The notes below the pieces were generated by a model. It did no database searches and had not been told where the DNA came from. It saw only the letters and a list, made by a program, of their open reading frames with translations. The translations under genes were made by a program, and so were the position numbers. Shown piece after piece: positions 14,417 to 21,831 of a stretch of DNA of 22,017 bases. This stretch comes from an uncultured Ilumatobacter sp. (GTDB lineage: Bacteria > Actinomycetota > Acidimicrobiia > Acidimicrobiales > Ilumatobacteraceae): assembly GCA_938049325.1 (NCBI GenBank), contig CALICC010000092.1, forward strand, positions 1-22,017. The letters run 5' to 3'. The stretch's first letter is position 1; every line of letters starts with the position of its first letter.

Positions 14417-17400
14417 TCAGTCCGACAGCAGCGTGTCGATCACCTGAGACAACACCGTCAAGAGGTCGGAGCTTTGCGCTCCGTCGTCCCGATGGGCTGC
14501 AGCGAAGATCGTTGCTGCGGTCGGGTCGGCGTCGACGCGAGACCGACCGTCGGCCAACAGTGCGCCCATGCCGGTGATCTGGTCGATGTCGTGGTCGTCG
14601 AGCGCGATGAGGAGGTGGGCCGCATCGCTGAGACGTCCGAGGTCGGCGAGGATGTTCACCAGCTCGACTGCGACGACGATCGCGCCGTTGAGGTTCTCGC
14701 CTGCGGCCAGGTCGTCGACGTGTTCTCGGAGTTGCGCAGCAGCTCCGTGTACGTCACCGGTCCTGGCAGCGCGTCGAGCTGCGAGTGCTGGCGCAGGTGA
14801 GTTCGTGCGCGGTGGAAGTGCCGTTCTTGCGATCTGCTCGAACGGGTCGTCCGTGCCGGGTCGCTCGCCTCGCAGGGTTCGTAGTGTTGCTTGCATGTAG
14901 AGCAGCCACGTGGACAGTGTCGGTGGGATCGGTCGGTCGGTGTCCGAGAGCGTTCGCTCAAGCTGCGAGGCAGCGTCGTCGACTCGACGGGCTTGCATGA
15001 GGTTGCCGATGGTGAGGATCTCGAGCACTCGGACGAGGATCGTGTCTCGCCGTCGCGCCGCTTCGTCGGTCGCTGCCGGGAGGATGACAAGGACGGCCTC
15101 GCTGTCGCCGTTGACGGCGGCTTCGGCGAGGCGTGCGAATGGGTTGTCGAGATTGGCGGATGGGCCGAGTTCTTTGACGAGGCGATCGAATGCCGTGCGG
15201 TCTTCGGTGACTTGGGCGTAGAGGGCCGTCCAGAACAGGCATCGGCCGATGGTGTCGGCATCGGACGGGTCGGTCGAGCGGGTGATGCGGGCCAGCCAGT
15301 CGCCGAGCTCGCCGAGCCCGCGCCGCAGGAACCCTTGGGCTGCGATTGGTTCGACCAGCCCGATCGCGAGCTCGAGGTCGCCGTGTTCGACGGCCCAGTC
15401 GACAGCGCTGCGCACGTTTGGCCACAGTTCGGCGAGCGCCGCGGCGCCTGCGACTTCTTCGGGTCCGGCGAGCGACTCTCGAAGCTCGGTGATGCGGTTG
15501 CGAATGTGGTGGGCGTGGCGACGCCGGAGGTGGTGGTCGGCGTCGTCGGTCGCAAGTTCGTCGAGACCGAATTGACGCATTGGTTCGAGGAGCCGAAATC
15601 GACGGCCTGTGGTGCCCGACTCGACCATGCACATCGATCGATCGACGAGGTCGGCGAGGAGTGCGCCGACGTCGTCGGCGAGGAGTTGGTCGTCGGCGGC
15701 GACTTGTTCGGCGGCGCGCAGGTCGAAGGGTCCGGAGAAGACGGCGAGCCGTCGGAACAGTCGTCGTTCGTCATGCGACAACAGGTCGTAGGACCAGCGC
15801 ATCGTTGCGTGGAGCGTGCGGTGGCGCTCGAGGGTCCGGCGTCGGCTTCCGGTCAAGAGTCGGAAGCTGTCGTTGAGCCGAGCGAGGAGTTCGTCGGGAG
15901 CGATTGAACGGACCCGGGCTGCGGCCAGCTCGATGGCCAGCGGTACGCCGTCGAGGCGCCGACAGATCGCATCGACGGTGGCACGGTCGAGGTCTATCTC
16001 CGGGTCGGCCGATCGCGCTCGCTCCGAGAAGAGGTCGGCAGCTGCGCCGTCGGGATCGAGTGGCCCGACTGCGATGATCGACTCCACTGGGACGCCGAGC
16101 CCTTCGCGCGAGGTGGCGAGGATGCGCAGTTCCGGGCATCGACGGCTCAGCGTGGCCACTAGTTCTGCGACGCCGTCGACGACGTGTTCGCAGTTGTCGA
16201 GGACGAGGAGCGACGGTCGTCGTTCGAGTTTCGTTGCGATCGCATCTTCGAGCCTGATCCCGGCGGCCGGCTTCGCGACGACGACGTCGGCCACCGTGCG
16301 GGTGACCTCTGATGGTTCGGCGATCTCGGCGAGTGAGACGAACCACACCCGTCCCCCACTCGCTCCACGTCGCCTCACCGCGTCGACGGCGAGGCGGGTC
16401 TTTCCGATCCCACCGGGGCCGACGAGCGTGACGACCGGCGAGTCGGCCACGGCGTCGATCACACGGACGATCGCTTCTTCTCGACCGATGAGTGGGCTCG
16501 TGGTGGGCGGAAGTGTGAACATGCCGTCGCTCGACGTGCGGAGAGGAGGATGGTCACCCTCGTCGAGCTGGAACAGGTCGTGCTCGCCGACGATCCCCTC
16601 CACGGAGAACGTTCCGAGTGGTCGAGGTTCGGTGGCGCTCAGGAGCGCTGTGACGTGAGTGGAAACGATCTGGCCCGGTGAGCCGATGGTGGCGATGCGT
16701 TGGGCGATCGTGACCGATGGCCCGTAGTACGTGCCGTTGCGTTCGTCTGCATCGCCGCTGTGGAGCCCGATGCGCACGCCGACCGAGGTGCCTCCGGCGT
16801 CGATCTTCGCGACCGCTCGTCGGCACTCGACCGCCCAGTCGATCGCGTCGCCGGCTCGAGCGAACACGACACCGATGACCTCGGTACCGGTGACGAAGAT
16901 GCTGCCGTCGTTGGCGTCTGCGGAGGAAACAACGGCGTGCGAAACGGCGGCGAGCACGTCGGCCGCCGAATCGCGACCGTCGGCCCACAGGCGTTCGACA
17001 TCGGCCACCTCGACGAAGCCGAACGTGACCGTGCCGGTGGGAGCGGTGCGACCTGCTCGAAGTCGCCCGGAACCAGGGGCTCGACCGAGCCGATCGTCGT
17101 GATTGAGAATCGACTGCTCGAGGTCGCGGAGGCGTTGGCCCGGCTCGACTCCCAGCTCCTCGACGAGCGTCGTTCGGGCGCGTCGATAGGCATCGAGTGC
17201 CTCGGCCGGGCGATCAGTGCGATACAACGCCAGCCTCAACAGCGCCCAGAGTCCCTCGCGGAACGGGTGATCCGCAACGAGTTCGGTCAGCGAGCCCACG
17301 GCACCACCCGGGTCTTTGTCGACCAGCACGTCCAGGTGCGACTCGACGGCATCGAGCCACTCTTCGACGAGCGCGTCGAGCAGCGAGCGCAGACCGGATG

Positions 17401-17797
17401 CCTCGACCCCCGCCAGCGGTGTTCCGCCCCACTCGCCGAGCGCCGCCTCCACGTCGCCGCGACGTAGCGCCGCCCGAAAGCGCGACGTGTCGATCGCCTG
17501 ATCGTCAGCGTCGAGCCGGTAGGCCGAGCCCGTTCGTGCGATCGTGGCCGGACCCAGTTCGCGTCGCAGCCGAGCGACGTAGGTCTGCAGCGTCTTCTCC
17601 GCAGTTCTCGGCGGGTCGTCACCCCACAGCAACGCGACGAGTCGCCCGACCGGGATCGCCGACGACGGATCGAGCGCGAGCGCTGCGAGAAGCTCCTGAC
17701 ATTTTCGCGGCAGCGGCCCGATCGAACGGCCATCGACTTCGACCTCGACGCCGCCGAGCAGGGAGATGCGCACGCCCGATGTCGACTCGCCAACCAT
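14417..17797 (-). CDS. SARP/BTAD regulator with degenerate class III cyclase domain and AfsR-like ATPase
   Basis: A 1126-residue cytoplasmic regulator (ATG at 17797). Domains: winged helix (about 8-90) and BTAD (about 95-240); cyclase-like domain (about 252-420); NB-ARC/AfsR-type ATPase with Walker A VGPGGIGKT (K466) and Walker B LLVLDNCEH (D534); then helical TPR-like repeats to the end. The cyclase domain starts TVTFGFVEVAD where active enzymes have TVTFLFTDIEG, replacing the first metal aspartate by E263; the second, normally in a VGD motif, is T305 (VTGTEV); the NxxxR motif keeps only its Arg (TIAQRI). It is therefore probably a non-catalytic sensor or dimerisation module. It is divergent from the drrA-drrB-methyltransferase operon, which it may control. 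An in-frame ATG at 17911 would add 38 residues that do not resemble the family; no good Shine-Dalgarno sequence distinguishes the two. Confidence 0.88.
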   Translation of the reverse strand: MVGESTSGVRISLLGGVEVEVDGRSIGPLPRKCQELLAALALDPSSAIPVGRLVALLWGDDPPRTAEKTLQTYVARLRRELGPATIARTGSAYRLDADDQAIDTSRFRAALRRGDVEAALGEWGGTPLAGVEASGLRSLLDALVEEWLDAVESHLDVLVDKDPGGAVGSLTELVADHPFREGLWALLRLALYRTDRPAEALDAYRRARTTLVEELGVEPGQRLRDLEQSILNHDDRLGRAPGSGRLRAGRTAPTGTVTFGFVEVADVERLWADGRDSAADVLAAVSHAVVSSADANDGSIFVTGTEVIGVVFARAGDAIDWAVECRRAVAKIDAGGTSVGVRIGLHSGDADERNGTYYGPSVTIAQRIATIGSPGQIVSTHVTALLSATEPRPLGTFSVEGIVGEHDLFQLDEGDHPPLRTSSDGMFTLPPTTSPLIGREEAIVRVIDAVADSPVVTLVGPGGIGKTRLAVDAVRRRGASGGRVWFVSLAEIAEPSEVTRTVADVVVAKPAAGIRLEDAIATKLERRPSLLVLDNCEHVVDGVAELVATLSRRCPELRILATSREGLGVPVESIIAVGPLDPDGAAADLFSERARSADPEIDLDRATVDAICRRLDGVPLAIELAAARVRSIAPDELLARLNDSFRLLTGSRRRTLERHRTLHATMRWSYDLLSHDERRLFRRLAVFSGPFDLRAAEQVAADDQLLADDVGALLADLVDRSMCMVESGTTGRRFRLLEPMRQFGLDELATDDADHHLRRRHAHHIRNRITELRESLAGPEEVAGAAALAELWPNVRSAVDWAVEHGDLELAIGLVEPIAAQGFLRRGLGELGDWLARITRSTDPSDADTIGRCLFWTALYAQVTEDRTAFDRLVKELGPSANLDNPFARLAEAAVNGDSEAVLVILPAATDEAARRRDTILVRVLEILTIGNLMQARRVDDAASQLERTLSDTDRPIPPTLSTWLLYMQATLRTLRGERPGTDDPFEQIARTALPPRTNSPAPALAARRAARTGDVHGAAAQLREHVDDLAAGENLNGAIVVAVELVNILADLGRLSDAAHLLIALDDHDIDQITGMGALLADGRSRVDADPTAATIFAAAHRDDGAQSSDLLTVLSQVIDTLLSD

Positions 17798-17990
17798 CTC
17801 ACCAGGTTCGCAGAGCGCGTCGACCGCAGTCACACCACCACCCTCGACGTGGCGGGTCGAGTCGAGGTCGAGAGCCGGTGGAGGGACCCGCCGTTGCGTG
17901 TCCACCAGCACGCCGCCGCCCGTCGGTTGGCGTTCGACCCGTGGTCATCACTGTGGCTCGGACACATCAACGACCGAAAGGAACACTCCA
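17798..17990. promoter_or_regulatory. Divergent promoter region between SARP regulator and ABC operon
   Basis: A 193-bp region that must hold both promoters. On the plus strand the Shine-Dalgarno sequence AAAGGA (near 17977-17982) precedes the ATG at 17991. I see no consensus -35/-10 pair and no clear SARP heptamer repeats. Confidence 0.4.
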
Positions 17991-19007
17991 ATGACCGCCG
18001 CACTGCTCAGCGCTCAACAACCCAGCGGCCACGCACCGCCGCCTCACGAACCGATCGTCCGGGTCGACGACGTCGTCGTCCGCTTCGGTGACGTCACCGC
18101 TCTCGATGGCGTCAGCCTCACGATCGCTCCAGGCGAGATCAGGGGCCTGCTCGGCCCGAACGGCTCGGGCAAGACCACCCTCGTCAGCGTGATCGCCACC
18201 CTCCGCACAGCACAGTCCGGTTCCGTCCGAGTCGACGGCCGCGATGTCGTCACCGAAGCGACCAAGGTCCGCCGTTCGATCGGACTGGCCGGCCAATACG
18301 CCGCCGTCGACGACCTCCTCACCGGGCGCGAGAACCTCGAGATCGTCGGCGGCCTGTACGGGCTCGACCGGGCCACGGCGCAACGACGAGCCGACGAGGT
18401 CCTCGAACGGCTGTCGCTCACCGCAGCCGCCGACCGACCCGTGCGCACATACTCCGGCGGCATGCGCCGTCGACTCGACCTCGGCGCCAGCCTCGCCGGC
18501 CGGCCACGAGTGCTGCTCCTCGACGAGCCCACCACCGGTCTCGACCCGAGAACACGCAGCGAGCTCTGGGACTTCCTGCGCGACCTCGTCAACGAAGGCA
18601 CGACCGTCCTCCTCACCACCCAATATCTCGAGGAAGCCGACGCACTCGCCGACCAGATCACGGTGCTCGATTCGGGCCGCGTGATCGCCGAAGGAACCGC
18701 CGACGACCTCAAGTCGAGCGCGGGAGCGAGCCGACTCGTCGTCACGCCGCACTCCGGCACCGATGTCGAAGCCACCATTGCAGCGATCGAATCGGCGGTC
18801 GGCGCCTCCGCTGTCGTCGATCGCCAGACCGGAGCCGTCGCTGTTCCTGTCACGGAACGAACTGCTGCACTCGTCGCAGCAGCCGACGCACTCCAACTCG
18901 CCGGCGTCGAAGTCGCCGACATCGCCGTCCGACGCCCAAGCCTCGACGACGTCTTCTTGTCCATCACGGGCCGAACAACGGGATCCGAACCAAAGGAGGA
19001 GTCATGA
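17991..19007 (+). CDS. ABC exporter ATP-binding subunit, daunorubicin-resistance (DrrA) family
   Basis: A 338-residue ATPase powering an exporter with the membrane subunit encoded next. Walker A is GPNGSGKTT (about 53-61), the Q-loop region is LAGQYAAVDDLLTGREN, the signature is YSGGMRRRLDLG, and Walker B is VLLLDEPTTGLD. The switch region reads TTQYLEEADALAD, where Gln replaces the usual His, as is normal for DrrA-type proteins. The C-terminal 100 residues match the DUF4162-type extension ending RRPSLDDVFLSITG. Family members export antibiotics, lipids or other hydrophobic compounds; the substrate here is unknown. The start at ATG 17991 has AAAGGA about 8 nt upstream. The stop overlaps the permease ATG (ATGA). 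The divergent SARP-type gene is a likely regulator. Confidence 0.93.
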   Translation: MTAALLSAQQPSGHAPPPHEPIVRVDDVVVRFGDVTALDGVSLTIAPGEIRGLLGPNGSGKTTLVSVIATLRTAQSGSVRVDGRDVVTEATKVRRSIGLAGQYAAVDDLLTGRENLEIVGGLYGLDRATAQRRADEVLERLSLTAAADRPVRTYSGGMRRRLDLGASLAGRPRVLLLDEPTTGLDPRTRSELWDFLRDLVNEGTTVLLTTQYLEEADALADQITVLDSGRVIAEGTADDLKSSAGASRLVVTPHSGTDVEATIAAIESAVGASAVVDRQTGAVAVPVTERTAALVAAADALQLAGVEVADIAVRRPSLDDVFLSITGRTTGSEPKEES

Positions 19008-19759
19008 GCACGCTGATCCACGACAGCGCCACGATGACGCGCCGAAACACGCTCCGCATCGCCCGCACACCGCAACTCCTCCCGCTGCTCATCGCCGGTC
19101 CGGTCGTGTTCGTCCTGCTGTTCAACGTCGTCTTCGGCGGCTCGATCGCCACCGGTGAACTCGCCTACATCGACTACCTGATCCCCGGAATCCTCGTCCA
19201 AATGGCTGTGTTCGACGGCACCAACACCGCAATGGCCCTCGCCGAGGACCACCAGCGCGGCACGATCGACCGGTTTAAGTCGCTGCCGATGCACCGGTCA
19301 GCCGTCCTGATCGGACGGGTCACCGCCGACGCAGCACGCGCTGCAGTGACCGCCAGCATCGTCGTTGCCGTCGGGTTCACCCTCGGCTTCCGCCCCGCCG
19401 AAGGCATCGAAACGATCATCCCAGCGATCGCGCTGGTCGTCGCGTTCGGCCACGCGTTCGCCTGGGGTTACTCGGTGCTCGCGCTGCACGTCCCGACTCC
19501 AGAGTCGCTGCAATCCGCCTCATGGATCCCAGTCTTCCCGCTCGTGTTCGCGGCATCGACATTCGCACCAGTCGAGAACATGCCGGGATGGATGCAACCA
19601 GTGGTCGAACACCAACCCGTCACCGTGACCGTCGACGCCGCCCGAGCCCTACTCCACGGTGGCGATCTGGCGAGCCCTCTGGCGCAGTCCGTCGCCTGGA
19701 CCGTCGGGCTCGTTGCGTTGTTTGCGACGTGGTCGATCCGGAGGTTCGACCGTGTCTGA
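19004..19759 (+). CDS. ABC-2 type permease, DrrB family
   Basis: A 251-residue membrane subunit of the exporter. About six hydrophobic segments are visible (e.g. PLLIAGPVVFVLLFNVVFGG near residues 28-47, AAVTASIVVAVGFTLGF near 113-129, IIPAIALVVAFGHAFAWGY near 140-158, and SVAWTVGLVALFATWS near the end). The pattern EDHQRGTIDRFKSLPM in the first large cytoplasmic loop is typical of ABC-2/DrrB permeases. The ATG overlaps the stop of the ATPase gene, and the end overlaps the GTG of the methyltransferase by 8 nt, so all three are translationally coupled. Confidence 0.92.
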   Translation: MSTLIHDSATMTRRNTLRIARTPQLLPLLIAGPVVFVLLFNVVFGGSIATGELAYIDYLIPGILVQMAVFDGTNTAMALAEDHQRGTIDRFKSLPMHRSAVLIGRVTADAARAAVTASIVVAVGFTLGFRPAEGIETIIPAIALVVAFGHAFAWGYSVLALHVPTPESLQSASWIPVFPLVFAASTFAPVENMPGWMQPVVEHQPVTVTVDAARALLHGGDLASPLAQSVAWTVGLVALFATWSIRRFDRV

Positions 19760-20513
19760 GATCCTCACCGCGGCAGCGTGCCGGGCAACCAGCACGTCGG
19801 TCCGCGGACCGAGCGCGACCAAAGTCCGGACGCTGTACGAGTCGCGATTCGTGGACCGCTACGACGTCGGAGCAAACGTCTGGGAACGCTTCGCGTGCGA
19901 ACCGGCGCTCGCTGCGTTCGACCGGTGTCTCCGCTCGCTCCCGAACCGACCGCTCGACGTCCTCGATCTCGGATGCGGCACCGGTCGAAATCTGCGCCGC
20001 CTCGCCACTGCCGGAATCGACGTCAGCACCTACACGGCGGTTGACTCATCGGTCCGGATGCTCGAACGTGCGAGACGGAACCACCCGTACTCCCGAGCGC
20101 GATTCGTCCATGGCGACGCGACGGAGGAGGCTCGCGTCGCCAGCGGCGCCGACCTCGTTCTGCTCACGTGGGTGCTCTCACACCAGCCCGACCCTGCCCG
20201 CCTCCTCGCCGCCGCTCGCAGGGCGTTGTCGCCCGAGGGGCGGCTCCTCGTGCTCGCACTCACGAAGTCGTCACAACTCGCCGGACGCGCACACGGATGG
20301 AGGTTCCGCCGAACCCTTCATGCCAACCCGATCGACCCGCGCATCCTCAACAGCCACACGCCGACCTTCGTCCACGTCAGCTGCTCGGGACTCATCACCA
20401 TGGCCGAGTTCAGCGCAACCCAGAGCCGTATGGGAGAACCTCACCGTAGTCCACGAACTCCGACGCCTGCTCGGCTCCCTTGCCCAGTCGGCGTCTCGAG
20501 GACCGCATCGTGA
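19752..20513 (+). CDS. SAM-dependent class I methyltransferase, probably frameshifted near the C-terminus
   Basis: The frame gives 253 residues. Motif I, DVLDLGCGTGRNLRRL (about residues 75-90), an acidic post-motif (TAVDSS), motif HGDA and LLTWVLSHQPDPARLLAAARRAL are typical of Rossmann-fold methyltransferases of the type-11 class; the substrate is unknown. The start is GTG at 19752, inside the permease gene's last codons, which couples translation. After about 20425 the third-position G/C bias collapses in this frame while adjacent frames become coding-like (see the entry at 20426-20593). The last 30 residues (from MGEPHRSP on) are therefore probably out of frame. This is either a sequencing error or a real disruption. 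Confidence 0.8.
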   Translation: MSEILTAAACRATSTSVRGPSATKVRTLYESRFVDRYDVGANVWERFACEPALAAFDRCLRSLPNRPLDVLDLGCGTGRNLRRLATAGIDVSTYTAVDSSVRMLERARRNHPYSRARFVHGDATEEARVASGADLVLLTWVLSHQPDPARLLAAARRALSPEGRLLVLALTKSSQLAGRAHGWRFRRTLHANPIDPRILNSHTPTFVHVSCSGLITMAEFSATQSRMGEPHRSPRTPTPARLPCPVGVSRTAS

Positions 20514-20593
20514 TCAGCGCCGTCACGTTCTCCGAACTGCCCGAACCCGACGATCGGGGCTGTGCACCGAGCGACCTGAACTACGACCGATGA
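20426..20593 (+). other. Displaced C-terminal coding of the methyltransferase (two apparent +1 shifts)
   Basis: From 20428 one frame reads VWENLTVVHELRRLLGSLAQ with high G/C at third positions. From about 20486 the next frame reads SRRLEDRIVISAVTFSELP and continues PEPDDRGCAPSDLNYDR to a stop at 20591-20593. Joining the three frames gives a continuous protein of about 280 residues whose stop overlaps the next ATG (ATGA), matching the overlap style of this operon. Alternatively, GTG at 20510 could start a separate 27-residue peptide (GTGA overlap), which I consider less likely. Confidence 0.5.
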
Positions 20594-20916
20594 GGTGGCG
20601 CGTATTGCCAACGGTCCACCGTCTGCTCAACCGCCCATCTCGGCACATCCCGATCGCGCTCGCGCTCGAGAGTGTGCACCCGACAGGTCTCCTCGTGGGT
20701 GCGATCTTCATTGCCGAGTATTTGCAGCCTGACGGCGCTCACCCCCAAGGCTTATCTGTGTGCCGCACCCAGCTCGGTCGCGTCCTCGACGGGCGCATGG
20801 TCAACGAAGCGAACGATGTTCCGACCGATACGGATGGCCATCCACGTGGTCCCGAGGGCCAGCGCACGGGTGGCGTCACCGGCGTACGAGGCGGGTGGCT
20901 TGGCTTGCGTCGGTGA
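20590..20916 (+). CDS. Hypothetical protein, doubtful
   Basis: A 108-codon frame starting MRWRVLPTVHRLLNRPS, with its ATG overlapping the preceding stop (ATGA), as elsewhere in this operon. The first 55 residues have a hydrophobic stretch (HPTGLLVGAIFIAEYL) and moderately biased third positions. The rest looks like read-through of non-coding DNA and overlaps the end of the convergent gene at 20876. I do not recognise it; it may be a truncated gene. Confidence 0.3.
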   Translation: MRWRVLPTVHRLLNRPSRHIPIALALESVHPTGLLVGAIFIAEYLQPDGAHPQGLSVCRTQLGRVLDGRMVNEANDVPTDTDGHPRGPEGQRTGGVTGVRGGWLGLRR

Positions 20917-21757
20917 TCTCGGCGTGCGCCCGTTGCCACGATGGCGCCGAGCTGCCGAGCTCGGTCCACGTGGTGAACGTCGATCCGGCCATGCGTGGTG
21001 AGTACGTGCGCATGACGTCGATGTGGGTCGGGTGGCGGGCGTAGGCCTCGAGATCGGCCTGGCTTTTCCACTGCGACAACGTCCAGAACGTCGTGCGGAG
21101 GGGAATTGCGTTGAGCGACAGCCGGATCGCACCCGGCGAACTTGCGAAGAGGCGGCGCAGACGGATCGCAGCGACGAGGAAGCCGGGAACGTCGCGGAGC
21201 CGGCGGAGCTCCAGGAGTGACGCCATCACGACGGTCTCGGTGTCGCTGGCGCTGTGCGCCGCCGGGCCCGTGATCCACGGGAGCGGTGGCATCGCGCCGT
21301 GGATCGCAGCTTCGCCCTCGGCGCGAGCGCGTTGTGTGCTCCACAGCGCCCACGCGATGAAGACGAACTGGAACGGGAGCCGAATCCACGGGTAGAGCCC
21401 GCCGGGTTGACCGTCGACGTCGACGCCAGCCACGGCGACGTAGATGTTGGTCGGGAACACAGCGACGAAGAAGGCCGCGACGACCCGTCCGATAGCGACG
21501 CCGGAGGGCCACCGGGCGAGGAGGGCGATGCCGAATGCCATCTCGGCGATGCCGCTCAGCGCGACAACGAGGCCCGCTGCCGGCACCCACGACGGAAGGT
21601 GCTGCTCGAACGGTATCGGGGTGACGAAGTGGGTGGCGCCCGCGACGGCGATCGCGATCCCGAGCCCGATGCGGGCGATCGTTCGGCGGTCACGTCGCCC
21701 GCGGAGAACGAGTGCGGTTCCGGCAGTGGCGACGGCGAGTACGGCAAAGAACATCAT
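20876..21757 (-). CDS. DoxX-like membrane protein fused to a DUF3291-like domain
   Basis: A 293-residue protein. The N-terminal half (about 1-135) has four hydrophobic segments and DoxX-like features (ARIGLGIAIAVAGATHF, LPSWVPAAGLVVALSGIAEM, VAAFFVAVFPTNIYVA). The C-terminal half (about 160-285) contains LLELRRLRDVPGFL, TTFWTLSQWKSQADLEAYAR and THIDVMRTYSP, which resemble DUF3291/antibiotic-biosynthesis-monooxygenase-type ferredoxin-like domains. DoxX relatives are linked to redox or quinone metabolism; the function of the fusion is unknown. The start is ATG 21757: GGAGG (21769-21765) stands 7 nt upstream, and a near-consensus promoter (21791-21819) lies before it. A longer frame from 21814 begins inside the promoter and is rejected. 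Divergent to a MerR-family regulator 74 bp away. Confidence 0.85.
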   Translation of the reverse strand: MMFFAVLAVATAGTALVLRGRRDRRTIARIGLGIAIAVAGATHFVTPIPFEQHLPSWVPAAGLVVALSGIAEMAFGIALLARWPSGVAIGRVVAAFFVAVFPTNIYVAVAGVDVDGQPGGLYPWIRLPFQFVFIAWALWSTQRARAEGEAAIHGAMPPLPWITGPAAHSASDTETVVMASLLELRRLRDVPGFLVAAIRLRRLFASSPGAIRLSLNAIPLRTTFWTLSQWKSQADLEAYARHPTHIDVMRTYSPRMAGSTFTTWTELGSSAPSWQRAHAEITDASQATRLVRR

Positions 21758-21770
21758 GATGATACCTCCG

Positions 21771-21801
21771 ATAGATAGTGATACTCTCCACTTATAGATA
21801 G
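21771..21801. promoter_or_regulatory. ATAGATAG direct repeats, candidate MerR operator
   Basis: ATAGATAG occurs at 21771-21778 and 21794-21801, 23 bp apart, each followed shortly by GATA. The second copy overlaps the -10 box of the minus-strand promoter and the first lies in its 5' leader. They are probable binding sites for the divergent MerR-family regulator. Confidence 0.5.
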
Positions 21802-21819
21802 CTACGATATCCATGTCAA
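21791..21819 (-). promoter_or_regulatory. Near-consensus promoter of the DoxX-like gene
   Basis: On the minus strand TTGACA (21819-21814) and TATAAG (21796-21791) are 17 bp apart. Transcription would start about 30 nt upstream of the ATG at 21757. The spacer is of normal length, so any MerR-family control would more likely be repression or additional activation than the classic untwisting of a 19-20 bp spacer. Confidence 0.75.
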
Positions 21820-21831
21820 GAGGAGACCCAC

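Noticed and set aside
14891..15907. Plus-strand 338-codon open frame
   Set aside because: It is antisense to the helical C-terminal half and part of the ATPase of the second SARP-type regulator; no independent start signal or motif.
18044..19294. Minus-strand 416-codon open frame
   Set aside because: It is antisense to the DrrA-like ATPase and DrrB-like permease; composition is Arg/Ser-rich as in shadow frames.
20510..20593. Separate 27-residue peptide (possible modified-peptide precursor) with GTGA overlap
   Set aside because: The frame is coding-like upstream of its GTG as well (SRRLEDRIVISAV), which fits a displaced methyltransferase C-terminus better.
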